Shown here piece by piece: positions 24,901 to 34,247 of a stretch of 64,000 bases of DNA. A program made the position numbers and the translations under genes. The notes beneath the pieces were generated by a model that saw only the letters and a program-made list of their open reading frames with translations, did not search any database and was not told where the DNA came from. This DNA is from Bacteroidota bacterium (GTDB taxonomy: Bacteria; Bacteroidota; Bacteroidia; Bacteroidales; FEN-979): assembly GCA_026391835.1 (NCBI GenBank), contig JAPLDF010000062.1, positions 1-64,000 on the forward strand. The letters are read 5' to 3'. Every line of letters starts with the position of its first letter. The stretch's first letter is position 1.

Positions 24901-26822
24901 TGGAGATCGTAAGGTACCGAAATTGCATTTGTAAAGGAGGGCAATTCGGTGAAAGAGTTGACATCGGCCGGGGAGACAAATGCTTTGTAATCCGCCAGTG
25001 TCTGCATTGAATTTGTTCCGTCATAAAAAATAAGATTTTTCACACCTGGAACACCTGCATAAAAATCATTATTACCCGAAATGGAAGAATACGTACCGAG
25101 TGTTGTGTTAGCCCGCCAGTAAGCAACTGTTTTTCCCGTACCGTTTGACGAAGAAACATTGACAAGGATATTGTTTCTCAAGTCCAGCGTCTGGTTAGTC
25201 GTAGCATAGAGGGCAGCTGAACCTAAATTTGCCCCGCTTCCGGAGCCATTCAGAAATACCGTGTTGTAGTAAAGTCCGATGGTGGAAGTGCTCCCTTCAA
25301 TATCGATCCCCCTGAGTGCAAAAGTGCTGGTACTGACAGGTGCTTTAAGGTCGGAAATTACGTTATTGTAACAATATGTTGTTGTTCCGCCATTAATTTT
25401 GATCCCGTGATTTAAACCTGATGCATTGGTATTGGCTTGGTCGTAAATACGGTTTTTATAGATATTTGTGATGGTACCATTTGAGGTGAAAATTCCAAAC
25501 ATGGAAGTGTGGGACGACTCATTGCCGTAAATATTATTCAGGTACACATTTTTTTTCACAGAAGTATTATTGCAAAACAGCCCGTAGACAAGGCTGGTGC
25601 CCGTCCCGGTGACAGAATTTCCGTAAAGCTGGTTTTCATAAATGTTCTCGGTTCCGGCAGTCGTGGCTGTTGAAAGATAGATGAGATAAATTGTGGTACT
25701 TGTTGCTACCCGGGTGTTGTTCCGGACTGTATTTCCATGAACATTTGTTGTGAATGAGGAAGCAGTGTTGTTGATCAAAAACCATATCCCGTTGCCGGCT
25801 ATTGGCTGAGTGCAGTTTTCTACGATGTTGTCATAAATATTGACCACGTTTGTGGTTCCCACAGTCCCCCCGGTGTTGCAGATCCCGTAAAGTGAATATG
25901 GGCCTGGCGCATCACTGTGCAATTCAACCCTGTTACCGTATATATCAACATTGGCATTGTTGGAGGTGTTGAGATAAATTCCGTATAAACTCAACGTGGT
26001 TCCATCTCCGCCATTAATATTGTTATGAGCAACGACGATATTGTTCTGACATATAGTATAAACTGCAAAGGCCTGCCATTCAGTTCCTCCGAAATTGGTA
26101 ATGGTATTGCCCTGGTTATACCCGATGCGGTTGTTCTGACCATATAATGTATTCGGTGCTGCAGAGTTATGCCCGTAAAGCGCAATACCGGTGTATGCAT
26201 TTGAAATGGAACAATTGTCAATGTCGCAATAGCTTACTACGCCTGCCGGATCAGTGGGTATAATTGCATCCGTGGAATTGGCAGGGTGGGTATTTGAATA
26301 AACTCCCCTTGAATAGGTGTTTGTTTTATTCATGGAGATCGAACAGTTCATGATGTGGATATGCTGGCTGGCGTCGGTGGGTGAGGCCACCAGTATCGCA
26401 TATCCCCATTCCATCGTATTTGCTGCATTGGCGCCGTTTTCTCTCACATCGATGCCGTCAAAGGTCACATAGTCTGTCCCCTGGAGGATGATTATCCCAT
26501 CGGAGAGTGATGTTCCTGACAGCAACGCAGCTGTAATGACCGGGTTCACCCCGGTACCTGATCGCTGGAATACGATCGGCTTTGATGCCGTAGCAGTTGT
26601 AGTCGTGATAAGTCCTGCTGTAGATGAAGACAGAGTTTCGGTGTAACCTGCAGCCAGATTGAAAGTCACCCCGCCGGCACCGACGCCCTGGGAATTCAGG
26701 TCAGCGATAGCTGACGATAGGCTGGGGTAAGTTCCTGGAATTGTTTTAATTCCTGTCAACTGGGCAAAACCAAACGTTCCGGTCATTAAAACCGCTGCAA
26801 TAAATGATACTGTTTTTTTCAT
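21960..26822 (-). CDS. T9SS-exported double beta-helix surface protein (1620 aa)
   Basis: Signal peptide MKKTVSFIAAVLMTGTFGFAQ, then IKTIPGTYPSLSSAIADLNSQGVG. The first parallel beta-helix (Asn/Gly/Ile-rich 20-25-residue coils, many N-x-I-Y-x-N) runs to about 690. An Ig-like linker with VCYWKINSG and VVSYYIAAQD spans about 710-810. A second beta-helix spans about 830-1460. The module CYNALSTITV to LPGTTVAPGGYMHGYI and the type A sorting domain (VYPNPTSGNFTI to ETIKLVKTR) end the protein. It is closely related along its whole length to the 1802-aa protein, so the two are duplicates. Beta-helices of this kind often bind or cut polysaccharides; no catalytic residues could be assigned. The first gene of the probable unit with the 2715-aa gene. 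Confidence 0.87.
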   Translation of the reverse strand: MKKTVSFIAAVLMTGTFGFAQLTGIKTIPGTYPSLSSAIADLNSQGVGAGGVTFNLAAGYTETLSSSTAGLITTTTATASKPIVFQRSGTGVNPVITAALLSGTSLSDGIIILQGTDYVTFDGIDVRENGANAANTMEWGYAILVASPTDASQHIHIMNCSISMNKTNTYSRGVYSNTHPANSTDAIIPTDPAGVVSYCDIDNCSISNAYTGIALYGHNSAAPNTLYGQNNRIGYNQGNTITNFGGTEWQAFAVYTICQNNIVVAHNNINGGDGTTLSLYGIYLNTSNNANVDIYGNRVELHSDAPGPYSLYGICNTGGTVGTTNVVNIYDNIVENCTQPIAGNGIWFLINNTASSFTTNVHGNTVRNNTRVATSTTIYLIYLSTATTAGTENIYENQLYGNSVTGTGTSLVYGLFCNNTSVKKNVYLNNIYGNESSHTSMFGIFTSNGTITNIYKNRIYDQANTNASGLNHGIKINGGTTTYCYNNVISDLKAPVSTSTFALRGIDIEGSTSTIGLYYNTVFLNGSGSGANLGSAALYATTNQTLDLRNNILVNVSSSNGTGKTVAYWRANTTLGTYSSISGNNDFYAGVPGVKNLIFYDGTNSMQTLADYKAFVSPADVNSFTELPSFTNAISVPYDLHINPALPTQCESGGVTILTPISIATDYDGVPRFPNAGYPNNPSFPALAPDAGAYEFAGINVDLNPPIINYSPLTNTSMLTNRTLTATINDVSGIPTSGAGLPVCYWKINSGVYNAAQGVHVPGTDNYTFTYGAGVSTGDVVSYYIAAQDLATPPNTGVRPSVGTGGLTSNPPACSIPPSSPSTYTILPPISGTVTVGAGGDYPSLTGVGGLFQALNSKALSGNLTVNVISDLTESGTYALNKMAEDPPGNFTITIQSSAATERLISGNAGVAMIRFSGAQHVTIDGRYNGAGKYLRFRNTNTAFADFEFSNDAVYNILRDCYWESGNTGTSNAATGAIRFYGSTGSAGNSHNQVINNVIRDFSNTSSQPYSMIFSTGSASATNSDNLIAGNEILNFTTYGVYFSANNGDNWVITGNSLYNTLTVPLTTSIKALNVTSGSASNGHTIAGNYIGGSAPMCGGTPWVLNTSGTFYGIYVSAGTTTPSEVYNNIIANFHNSNTGAGTFYGIYLSSVGIFHCGTMGGNVIGSATSPNSIQLDGTMAFRGIYELGTLDGNAIENNIIGNITWSATSGAQTGIYGLFYNAARVQKNKVFKIGTTQAGFTPTIYGLYSDGVAGITNVIANNMIDLDGGAATNPTLYGFYENATNTSVSKLYFNTIYIHGPATTTSSTFTWRRTVDASIVMNDNIFFNDRNAGGTGSHYALYDQSTGAQLASDYNDIRTATGMLGFYNGFILTNLADWQSATMNDAHSVSLNPAFVSTTDLHPSNHDLDNIGIQVSGITTDFSGITRGNPPDMGALEFPAIPGNITVTGIVGSTLDTCYNALSTITVAGGGSSFTIQPGGTVTMIAGEKILYLPGTTVAPGGYMHGYITTDGQYCNSQPPANPVFVTGTGEQSLYTNGLLFTVYPNPTSGNFTIVLKGENQPDNLNVELYNMQGKKVLSEGMTGVRKHEFNISEKPAGLYFIRIVSSNDTETIKLVKTR

Positions 26823-27015
26823 ATTTTTTTTTGATTAGTCACTTTTTTACACATCGACATAGTTTGAAGTACTCATGACGTTACTTTGCATGAAAAAAGA
26901 CATGAATACAATGGTTTTTACTCAGCGGTTTCCTGATGAAACTAAGTGCAGGGAGCATAAGAGTGATATGCGGTACAATCTTGGCCTGCCGTACTTAGCA
27001 CACTGATCGACCTTA

Positions 27016-28572
27016 TTAATTACCGCCTCCTGCTGTGGCAGCCTCCATGACCTGATCCAGTCCAAAGGTTCCGGGCTTCATTCTTGGCGGAAATTCCTTG
27101 AAGCTCTCCATCCAACCAGCAACAAAAGAGATTGAAGGCATTAATATGTACATACGCTCATTTAGCCAATGATGGTAATTACTTGATTCATCGCAGGCAC
27201 GTTCAAACGGATCCATACGAAGATTGGTAATCATAGGCGCCCTAAGCTCTGTAAAAGGCAGTACCCAAACATCCATGCCTTTCGCATCTTGGCGTAAATA
27301 AGTAATTTTCCAGTTATTGTAACGTAAAGCAGCTACATCGCCTCCATCCGTCCAATAAATAAACTCCTTACGGGGCCATTCGGCACCACCTTTGAAATAT
27401 GGTAAAAGATTGTAACCATCAAGGTGAACTTTATAGGTTTTGTCACCAATTATCTTGCCTTTTAATAATTCTTCCTTGATATTTGGTTCTCCTGCTGCAG
27501 CCAATAAAGTTGGCAACATGTCTTCATGTGCCCCGAAATCATTAATAACAGTTCCCGGATGGATAACCCCTGGCCATCTTATGACACATGGCACACGATA
27601 TCCGCCTTCCCAGTTGGTGTTTTTCTCTCCTCTGAAAATGGATGACCCGCCGTCAGGCCATCCGTAAAATTCATTGCCATTATCGGTAGAGTACATAACG
27701 ATAGTATTTTCATCCAAATCTAATTCTTTCAGCTTGTCTAATAATTGACCTACCATTGCGTCATGTTCTACCATACCATCGGCATACACACCTAACCCTG
27801 TTTTTCCTTGTGACTCAGGTTTTAAATGTGTGTTGATATGCATGCGCGTTGTGTTGTACCAAAGAAAGAATGGTTTGCCTTCTTCTTTGGCGGCTTCCAT
27901 AAATGCCAGGGCTTTTTCAGTAACCTCTTCATCAATGGTCTCCATTCTTTTTTTTGTAAGCGGTCCTGTGTCTTCAATTGGGCCTCCTGCATAACTATGG
28001 ATAACTCCTCTGGGCCCAAATTTCTTCTTGAATTCTGGATCTTTTGGGTAATCTACATTCTCGGGCTCTTCTTCCGCATTTAAATGGTACAAATTCCCAA
28101 AGAATTCATCGAATCCATGATTGGTTGGAAGATGATCATCCCCGTCACCTAAATGGTTTTTGCCAAACTGACCTGTTTTGTAGCCAATTGGTTTTAATAA
28201 TTCTGCAATTGTTGGATCCAATGAGTTGATACCATCTTTTCCCCCAGGCATGCCAATTTTCAACAAGCCTGTTCTAATAGGCGATTGCCCCGTGATGAAT
28301 GACGCACGACCAGCTGTACAGCTTTGTTGGCCATACCAATCCGTAAATACAACACCTTCCTTGCCAAGACGATCAATGTTAGGAGTCTTATACCCCATCA
28401 TCCCCATATTGTAGGTGCTTATGTTGAATTGTCCAATATCATCACCCCAAATGATTAAAATATTTGGTTTTTTCGACTTTGATGAGGGTTCACTTTTCCG
28501 GGGTTGTTGTGCATGGCAAATAAAAGAAATTGCCAGAAGTATCAACACTCCAACTTTCACTTTGTGATTCAT
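27016..28572 (-). CDS. Secreted Cys-type sulfatase 2
   Basis: A 518-aa paralogue of the first sulfatase, alike throughout. Signal peptide about 1-21 (LILLAISFICHAQ). The metal-binding WGDDIGQ follows, then Cys85 in SCTAGRASF for formylglycine formation with the same C-x-A-x-R motif. GKNHLGDGDD, RMHINTH and STDNGNEFYGW supply ligands. It ends ATAGGGN. It lies 89 nt downstream of the 1802-aa gene, with a strong GC hairpin between, so it is probably expressed from the same promoter with modulation. The pairing of a sulfatase with a beta-helix protein is repeated in this locus. Confidence 0.9.
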   Translation of the reverse strand: MNHKVKVGVLILLAISFICHAQQPRKSEPSSKSKKPNILIIWGDDIGQFNISTYNMGMMGYKTPNIDRLGKEGVVFTDWYGQQSCTAGRASFITGQSPIRTGLLKIGMPGGKDGINSLDPTIAELLKPIGYKTGQFGKNHLGDGDDHLPTNHGFDEFFGNLYHLNAEEEPENVDYPKDPEFKKKFGPRGVIHSYAGGPIEDTGPLTKKRMETIDEEVTEKALAFMEAAKEEGKPFFLWYNTTRMHINTHLKPESQGKTGLGVYADGMVEHDAMVGQLLDKLKELDLDENTIVMYSTDNGNEFYGWPDGGSSIFRGEKNTNWEGGYRVPCVIRWPGVIHPGTVINDFGAHEDMLPTLLAAAGEPNIKEELLKGKIIGDKTYKVHLDGYNLLPYFKGGAEWPRKEFIYWTDGGDVAALRYNNWKITYLRQDAKGMDVWVLPFTELRAPMITNLRMDPFERACDESSNYHHWLNERMYILMPSISFVAGWMESFKEFPPRMKPGTFGLDQVMEAATAGGGN

Positions 28573-28609
28573 AATTTGTTTGTTTAAATCAGATTACTTT
28601 TTTAATATC

Positions 28610-28636
28610 GGCTGCCCCGGCATTCCCGGGGCAGCC
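28610..28636 (-). other. GC-rich hairpin between the 1802-aa gene and sulfatase 2
   Basis: GGCTGCCCCGG (28610-28620) and CCGGGGCAGCC (28626-28636) form a perfect 11-bp stem with a 5-nt loop. No T run follows on the - strand, so it is not a standard terminator. It may stabilise the upstream mRNA end or lower sulfatase expression relative to the giant gene. Confidence 0.6.
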
Positions 28637-28661
28637 TTCAACCAAACACAATAAATCTGTT

Positions 28662-31600
28662 TTACAGTTTTACTATTTTAACAACCTGCACACTCTTTCC
28701 CGAAGAAAGGTGAATCATATAAATGCCCGCCGGCAATGATGAAATTGAGAATTCATGCTTCTTTTCACCATTCAAATCGGCTGATAAAACCTTCACTCCA
28801 TTCATGTTGAAAATGTTGGCTTTAGCCGGCTGGATATCATTTGCGCTAAATTCAACGGTAAATTCACCGGGAGTCGGATTGGGGTAAACCTTGTATGAAG
28901 TGGTGATCAATGATGACGGGACCTGTTCAGTACCAGCAACAACATTGACCATTGAGGGAACCATCCCTCCACAATACTGGTTATCGGTTGTAATGTATCC
29001 ATGCATGTAACCACCAGGTTCCACAGTTGTGCCGGGCAGGTAAACGATGTTCTGGCCTGCGATCATAGTTGCACTACCGCCGTTTTGAACTGTGAAGGTG
29101 TTACCGCCACCAGCCACATAGATGGTCTGTGTGGCGTCATAACAATTGGATTCTCCATTTGCCACGACAATATTAAGCAAGTTGTTGGTTGAGGGTATCA
29201 CTGTAACAAACAGTGAGGGGGAGACCGTACCATTGGCACATGAATTTGTTGCATACACACTTATATTCCCCGAAACTGCTGATGCTGAGAAGTCAACAGT
29301 GATGCTGTTGGAATTTGCTCCGGATGCAATGGATGCCCCGGTTGGCAGCGACCAGGTATATCCTGTTGCATTGGCGACAGGTGCAACACTGTACGCAATC
29401 CCGGTTTCTGACTGACTGACAACTGCAGGGCCGGAAACTGTTCCAGCCGGACCAGGTACAAGACAATCTGTAGTAAACTCCATATCGTTGCCATAGGTTG
29501 TTCCTGAACTGGTAACACCTATCGCCCTGAAATGGTAGGTTGTATTCATTGAAAGGCCTGATAAAGTAGCCGATACAGCTATGACAACTGAACCACCGAC
29601 TGTAACGGGTGTTGCCGGGACTGAAGATCCGTATGACAGTGTCAATCCATATTCAAAAGAGGTCGTTACCGATTCGCCAAGTGCATTCACTGTTCCGTTA
29701 ACTGTTGCTCCGGCACTGGTGATGCCTGTTGCGGTCGTAGTGGCAACGAGGGGAGTGGCCTGGAATTCCAGCGCACCAATGTCGGGGGGATTGTTCCTGG
29801 TTATCCCTGCAAAATCTTTTGTAATTCCAGGAATTGCGATGCCTGAATTGTTCAGATTCGGATTCGTAGGATGCAGGTCGGTTGCCGATATAAAATTCGG
29901 GTTTACCGAAACCGAATGTGCATCGCCGGAGGTTGCTGTTTGCCAGGCAGATAATGACATGACATTAGCAGCACCAGAGTAACCCTGAGGGCCGGCGGTG
30001 GAATAGATATCGTTGTAATCAGAGGTTAATGAGGCCGTCACATTGTCATATACAGCAAAGTGATTGCCGGTACCACCTGCAGCACGATCATTGAAAAAGA
30101 TGTTATTGTTAAGCCCCACAATTGCACCGGTATTCCGTTTCCATGCATAGGTAGATGATGTAGTTGTAGCAGGCCCATGGATGTAAAATGTATTGAAATA
30201 CAGGTTTGTAGATGAACTTGTTGAAGCGCCATCCCAGAAACCATACAGGATCGGATTCGTGGCCGCACCCCCGTCAAGGTCTACAAGATTGTTGGCGTAT
30301 ACCGTCGTAACTCCGGCAGCTCCGTAATTGCCTATTCCATAAATGGTGGGAACAAAGCCTGCCTGGGTGGCACTAAGGTTGAACACTTTATTTTTACTTG
30401 CTGTTCCACCATAAAACGTAATGCCGTATATACCGGTTTGGGAACCTGTTGCAACGGTCCAGGTGATATTGCCGATGATATTGTTGACACAGGTGTTACC
30501 GGGATCAGTTCCTACTGAGTAGATCCCGCGGAAAGCATTGCTTCCGTCGAGCACAATGCTGTTTGGCGTAGTTCCGCTTCCGATCACATTCGCACCCAGG
30601 TCGCCGATATGAAAAACGCCGCTGTTGCAACTTATGCCATAGAAGCTTCCCGACCCGGTATGAATGCTGTGGATGTTGCTGAAAACGTTGTTGTATACTT
30701 CAGTTGGGACTACTGACCCAACACTTAAATTTAATCCATAAATTCCGCCTGATGAATTTTGGATCCAGGGTGTTCCCCCGCACATTGCTGCCGTCCCTCC
30801 GATATAGTTACCTGCTATAATATTGGCTTCACACCCGGTACCAGAGGCTACGTTTATACATCTGGCTGTTTGTGTCAGTGGTGTGGCCATGTTGTTGTAC
30901 AAACTGTTTCCGGACAGGACCACAGAATCATTATAGCTATTTACATAAATTCCATAGTTGGTGAAGTTCGCAACTTCATTGCCGCTTATTGTATTATTTG
31001 AATTAAATGCACTTGCCGTGCCAAACATATAGATACCGCTGTATGGTTGTGAACTGCCGCTGCTAAGGTCGCGGATCACGTTGTCCTGCACAGTATTGTT
31101 GCTGTTCCCATTAGCCCCGGTGGTGTTGTAAATACGGAAAACCCCTGATACAGCTGTGCCGGTTGCAGTATTCCCGCTTTCGAAGTAGCAGTTCCGTATT
31201 GTATTGTACCGGGAATCATTTGTAAGTTCAATTACGCTGAATCCTGTATTGGTATTACGAAACCTGAGATACTTGCCAGATTCGCTGTACCGTCCGTCAA
31301 TGCTGGCATGCTGGGCTCCGCTGAGCCGGATCATCGCCTTGGCGGTTGCACCCTCGATCAATCGTTCAGTTGTACCGTCAGGCCGGATTGTTACCGTAAA
31401 ATTCCCAGGTGGGTCCTCGATCCAGCGGTTCAGGCTGTATGTGCCGTCTTCGGTCAGGTTGGAGATCACGGTCGCATTTAAATTACCGGTAAGCGACTTG
31501 GCATTGATATCCTGGAACAGACCACCGGCGCCGGTCAGTGAGGGATAAGTGCCTCCTGTCCCTACCGTTACGTCTCCGCTCAGCGATGGAATTACCGTGT

Positions 31601-34070
31601 AGGTATATGGGGTCGTGGGAGGGGTTGAACATGCCGGCGGACTGGATGTAAATCCTCCTGATCCAGCAGAAGGATTTGCCCCTACGTTAGGAGTCGCTAC
31701 TGCATCCTGGGCAACAATGTAGTATGAAACCACATCGGCGGTTGTCACACCAGCCCCGAAAACGAATGTGTATTTATCAGTTCCTGCAACATTAACACCC
31801 TGGGCCGATGAATAAGAGCCTGCATTGATCTTCCAGTAGCAGACGGGTAACCCTGAACCAGATGTCGGAACGCCGTTTGCATCCGTAATCGTTGCAGTGA
31901 GCGTTCTATCTGTAAACAATGACGTATTTTGTAATGGCGAATATCCGATGCTTGGAGCACTAAGGTCAACCGGAATCCCGGCAAACTCAAAAGCTCCTGC
32001 ATCAGGTGCAATAGCCGGATGGCCCGGATTGTTCGGATATCCCGGATTTGGATACCTGCGTGCTTCGTCAAAATCAAGGGTGATGTTGACCGGGGATGCG
32101 ACGGTACTTCCGGCGCTTTCACACTGGGTTGGAATCGCTGTATTGATGTGAAGGTTATACGGGACTGATGCGGCATTCACAAAGGGAGGCATTTCGGTAA
32201 ACGAATTTCCATCTGCAGGAGAAACAAGGGTTTTGTAATCTGCCAGGTTCTGATAGGAGTTCGTTCCGTCATAAAAGATCAAATTGTGGATGCCGGGAGT
32301 GCCTGCATAAAAGTCATTATTTCCCGAAGCAGCTGCATAAGTACTCAGGGTAGTAGATGCTCTCCAATAGGCGATTGTTGACCCGGTTCCGAGGGGAACA
32401 GACGTGTTTACGAGGACGTTGTTCCTCATTTCGAGAGCGGTTGCCGTTGCGGCATAAACACAAGCTGATCCAAAATTGGTACTTGAGCCTGTCCCGTTGA
32501 GGTATATCGTGTTGTAATATAACCCGACATTTGTGCCGGCATCAACAGAAATCCCCCTTAACGCAAAAATACTGGAAGTGAGGGGCGCCTTGATATCAGA
32601 GATCAGGTTGTTGTAACAATAGATATTGGTTCCGCCGTTGAACTTCATTCCATAGGCTATACCTGTGGTGTGGTTCGTTGTGATATCATAGATATTGTTC
32701 TGTGATAATTTGGTCGTGGTACCATTTTGTGTATAAATTCCATACACGGAACTTCCTGTTGTGGAGTTGCTGTAGATGGTATTTAAATAGATATTTCTGT
32801 TCGTTGCGGTATTGGTGCAATAAAGCCCGTAGAAAATACTGACACTGCCCCCTGTGACCACATTTCCATAAACCTGGTTTCCGTAAACATTCTCGGTACC
32901 GATAAAGGAGGCAGCCGTAAGCCCGATCATATAAACTGTGGCGCTCGATGCCGTCCGTGTATTGTTCCTGACAATATTATTAAACACATTGCACGTCATT
33001 GCCGAGCCGCTGTTATAGATCAAGTACCAGTTTGTAGTGCTGCCAGCCGGGTTGGTGCAGTTTTCAACGATGTTATCATTGATGTTGATCGTGTTGGTCG
33101 ATCCGGTGCTGCTTCCAATATTGGCGATTCCATTTAATGCGCTGGTTCCTGTTGTGCTGTGGCTTAAAGTGACCGTATTCTGGTAAATATCAACATTGGC
33201 GTTTAGAGATGACCCGTTGTAAATACCGTTTAAACCACCGGTGGTACCGGTGCCACCATTAACTGTGTTTCTGGCGATAACCAGGTTGTTTTGGTAACTT
33301 GTGAAGATACCATATGATTGTGTTGCTGAACCACCACCGAAATTGGTAATGCTGTTCCCTGTCGTAAAGCCAAACCGGTTCGATTGGCCATACAATGTGT
33401 ATGGCGAGGGTGCGGCATAACCGGTGAAAGATATTCCGCTGTAGACATTAGATATCTGGCAATTGTCGATGTCACAATAACTGATGGTTCCGGCTGCAAC
33501 AGTCGGGTTAATAGCCGTTACAGAAGTGGCATTGTGGTATTTGGAATAAATCCCGACTGAATTGACATTTGTTTTATCCAGGGTAATTGAGCAATTTTTG
33601 ATCTGGATATGCTGGCTGGCATCCGTTGCAGAAGCCATGAGTATTGCATATCCCCAATATGTTTTATTTGTAGTATTCAGTGCATTTTCAGCTACATCTA
33701 TACCATCAAATGTTACATAGTCCGTGCCTGCAAGTTTGATGATGGCTCCCGTTGTTGAAGCAGCGGGAAGCTGGAAAGCAGTTAAAACAGGATTTGCCCC
33801 TGCCCCTGATTTCTGGAATACAATGGGGTTCGCAGCAGAACCAGTTGTGGTTGAGATGGTTCCTGAAGTTGCGGATAGAAATGTTTCAGCGTAACCACCC
33901 GCGATGTTGAATGTTACACCACCCAAACCTACACCTTGGGTATTCAGGTCAGCAATTGCAGCTGCAACGCTTGCATAACTTCCCGGGATTGAATAGCTTC
34001 CTGTCAATTGGGCAAAACTGACCGTTCCGGTCAGGAATAATGCAAACACAACTAATAAAAGTTTTCTCAT
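28662..34070 (-). CDS. T9SS-exported double beta-helix surface protein (1802 aa)
   Basis: Signal peptide MRKLLLVVFALFLTGTVSFAQ, then SYSIPGSYASVAAAIADLNTQGVG. The layout matches the 1620-aa protein: first beta-helix (to about 690), Ig-like part (CYWKINAGSYSSAQGVNV, VVSYYIVAQD), second beta-helix (about 830-1450). It has two extra modules absent from the duplicate: a fibronectin-like segment (TTATGITSAGATVNGTVNAL) and a PKD-like segment (GYTWSLPTGASIASG), about 1470-1650. The module CYDATQTIYV to LPGTTVEPGGYMHGYI and a type A sorting domain (YPNPTPGEFTV to VVKIVKL) end it. Its ATG overlaps the stop of a 53-aa ORF (ATGA). The direct repeats and promoter at 34248-34334 control this unit. Confidence 0.87.
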   Translation of the reverse strand: MRKLLLVVFALFLTGTVSFAQLTGSYSIPGSYASVAAAIADLNTQGVGLGGVTFNIAGGYAETFLSATSGTISTTTGSAANPIVFQKSGAGANPVLTAFQLPAASTTGAIIKLAGTDYVTFDGIDVAENALNTTNKTYWGYAILMASATDASQHIQIKNCSITLDKTNVNSVGIYSKYHNATSVTAINPTVAAGTISYCDIDNCQISNVYSGISFTGYAAPSPYTLYGQSNRFGFTTGNSITNFGGGSATQSYGIFTSYQNNLVIARNTVNGGTGTTGGLNGIYNGSSLNANVDIYQNTVTLSHSTTGTSALNGIANIGSSTGSTNTININDNIVENCTNPAGSTTNWYLIYNSGSAMTCNVFNNIVRNNTRTASSATVYMIGLTAASFIGTENVYGNQVYGNVVTGGSVSIFYGLYCTNTATNRNIYLNTIYSNSTTGSSVYGIYTQNGTTTKLSQNNIYDITTNHTTGIAYGMKFNGGTNIYCYNNLISDIKAPLTSSIFALRGISVDAGTNVGLYYNTIYLNGTGSSTNFGSACVYAATATALEMRNNVLVNTSVPLGTGSTIAYWRASTTLSTYAAASGNNDFYAGTPGIHNLIFYDGTNSYQNLADYKTLVSPADGNSFTEMPPFVNAASVPYNLHINTAIPTQCESAGSTVASPVNITLDFDEARRYPNPGYPNNPGHPAIAPDAGAFEFAGIPVDLSAPSIGYSPLQNTSLFTDRTLTATITDANGVPTSGSGLPVCYWKINAGSYSSAQGVNVAGTDKYTFVFGAGVTTADVVSYYIVAQDAVATPNVGANPSAGSGGFTSSPPACSTPPTTPYTYTVIPSLSGDVTVGTGGTYPSLTGAGGLFQDINAKSLTGNLNATVISNLTEDGTYSLNRWIEDPPGNFTVTIRPDGTTERLIEGATAKAMIRLSGAQHASIDGRYSESGKYLRFRNTNTGFSVIELTNDSRYNTIRNCYFESGNTATGTAVSGVFRIYNTTGANGNSNNTVQDNVIRDLSSGSSQPYSGIYMFGTASAFNSNNTISGNEVANFTNYGIYVNSYNDSVVLSGNSLYNNMATPLTQTARCINVASGTGCEANIIAGNYIGGTAAMCGGTPWIQNSSGGIYGLNLSVGSVVPTEVYNNVFSNIHSIHTGSGSFYGISCNSGVFHIGDLGANVIGSGTTPNSIVLDGSNAFRGIYSVGTDPGNTCVNNIIGNITWTVATGSQTGIYGITFYGGTASKNKVFNLSATQAGFVPTIYGIGNYGAAGVTTVYANNLVDLDGGAATNPILYGFWDGASTSSSTNLYFNTFYIHGPATTTSSTYAWKRNTGAIVGLNNNIFFNDRAAGGTGNHFAVYDNVTASLTSDYNDIYSTAGPQGYSGAANVMSLSAWQTATSGDAHSVSVNPNFISATDLHPTNPNLNNSGIAIPGITKDFAGITRNNPPDIGALEFQATPLVATTTATGITSAGATVNGTVNALGESVTTSFEYGLTLSYGSSVPATPVTVGGSVVIAVSATLSGLSMNTTYHFRAIGVTSSGTTYGNDMEFTTDCLVPGPAGTVSGPAVVSQSETGIAYSVAPVANATGYTWSLPTGASIASGANSNSITVDFSASAVSGNISVYATNSCANGTVSPSLFVTVIPSTNNLLNIVVANGESNCYDATQTIYVAGGGNTFTVQNGGSATMIAGQNIVYLPGTTVEPGGYMHGYITTDNQYCGGMVPSMVNVVAGTEQVPSSLITTSYKVYPNPTPGEFTVEFSANDIQPAKANIFNMNGVKVLSADLNGEKKHEFSISSLPAGIYMIHLSSGKSVQVVKIVKL

Positions 34071-34228
34071 GTTTTTTTGGGATTAGGTGATGATTGATTG
34101 CTTTTTGCTATAATCTTCTTCAAAATTGTGATTTGAACCTTTTTCTTCTTTAACTCTTTATTCACCTGTTCCAGCAAATCACTGGATTCAGTTTCAAGAT
34201 GTACATGTCCAAAATCAGATGGTTTCAT
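34067..34228 (-). CDS. 53-aa ORF coupled to the 1802-aa gene
   Basis: ATG at 34228 opens 53 codons whose TGA overlaps the ATG of the giant gene (ATGA, 34070-34067), the hallmark of translational coupling. The product has an acidic N-terminus (FGHVHLETESSDLLEQVNKEL), a Lys-rich helix (KKKKVQITILKKII) and a Ser/Pro tail; it could form a short coiled coil. No signal peptide. No family recognised. It could be a real small regulatory protein or a leader ORF whose translation feeds the giant gene. Confidence 0.5.
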   Translation of the reverse strand: MKPSDFGHVHLETESSDLLEQVNKELKKKKVQITILKKIIAKSNQSSPNPKKT

Positions 34229-34247
34229 AACGACAATAATTATTTGT

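Noticed and set aside
13740-34070. Long + strand frames inside the giant surface-protein genes
   Set aside because: They are antisense shadows caused by the repetitive coding sequence; the - strand frames have signal peptides and sorting domains.
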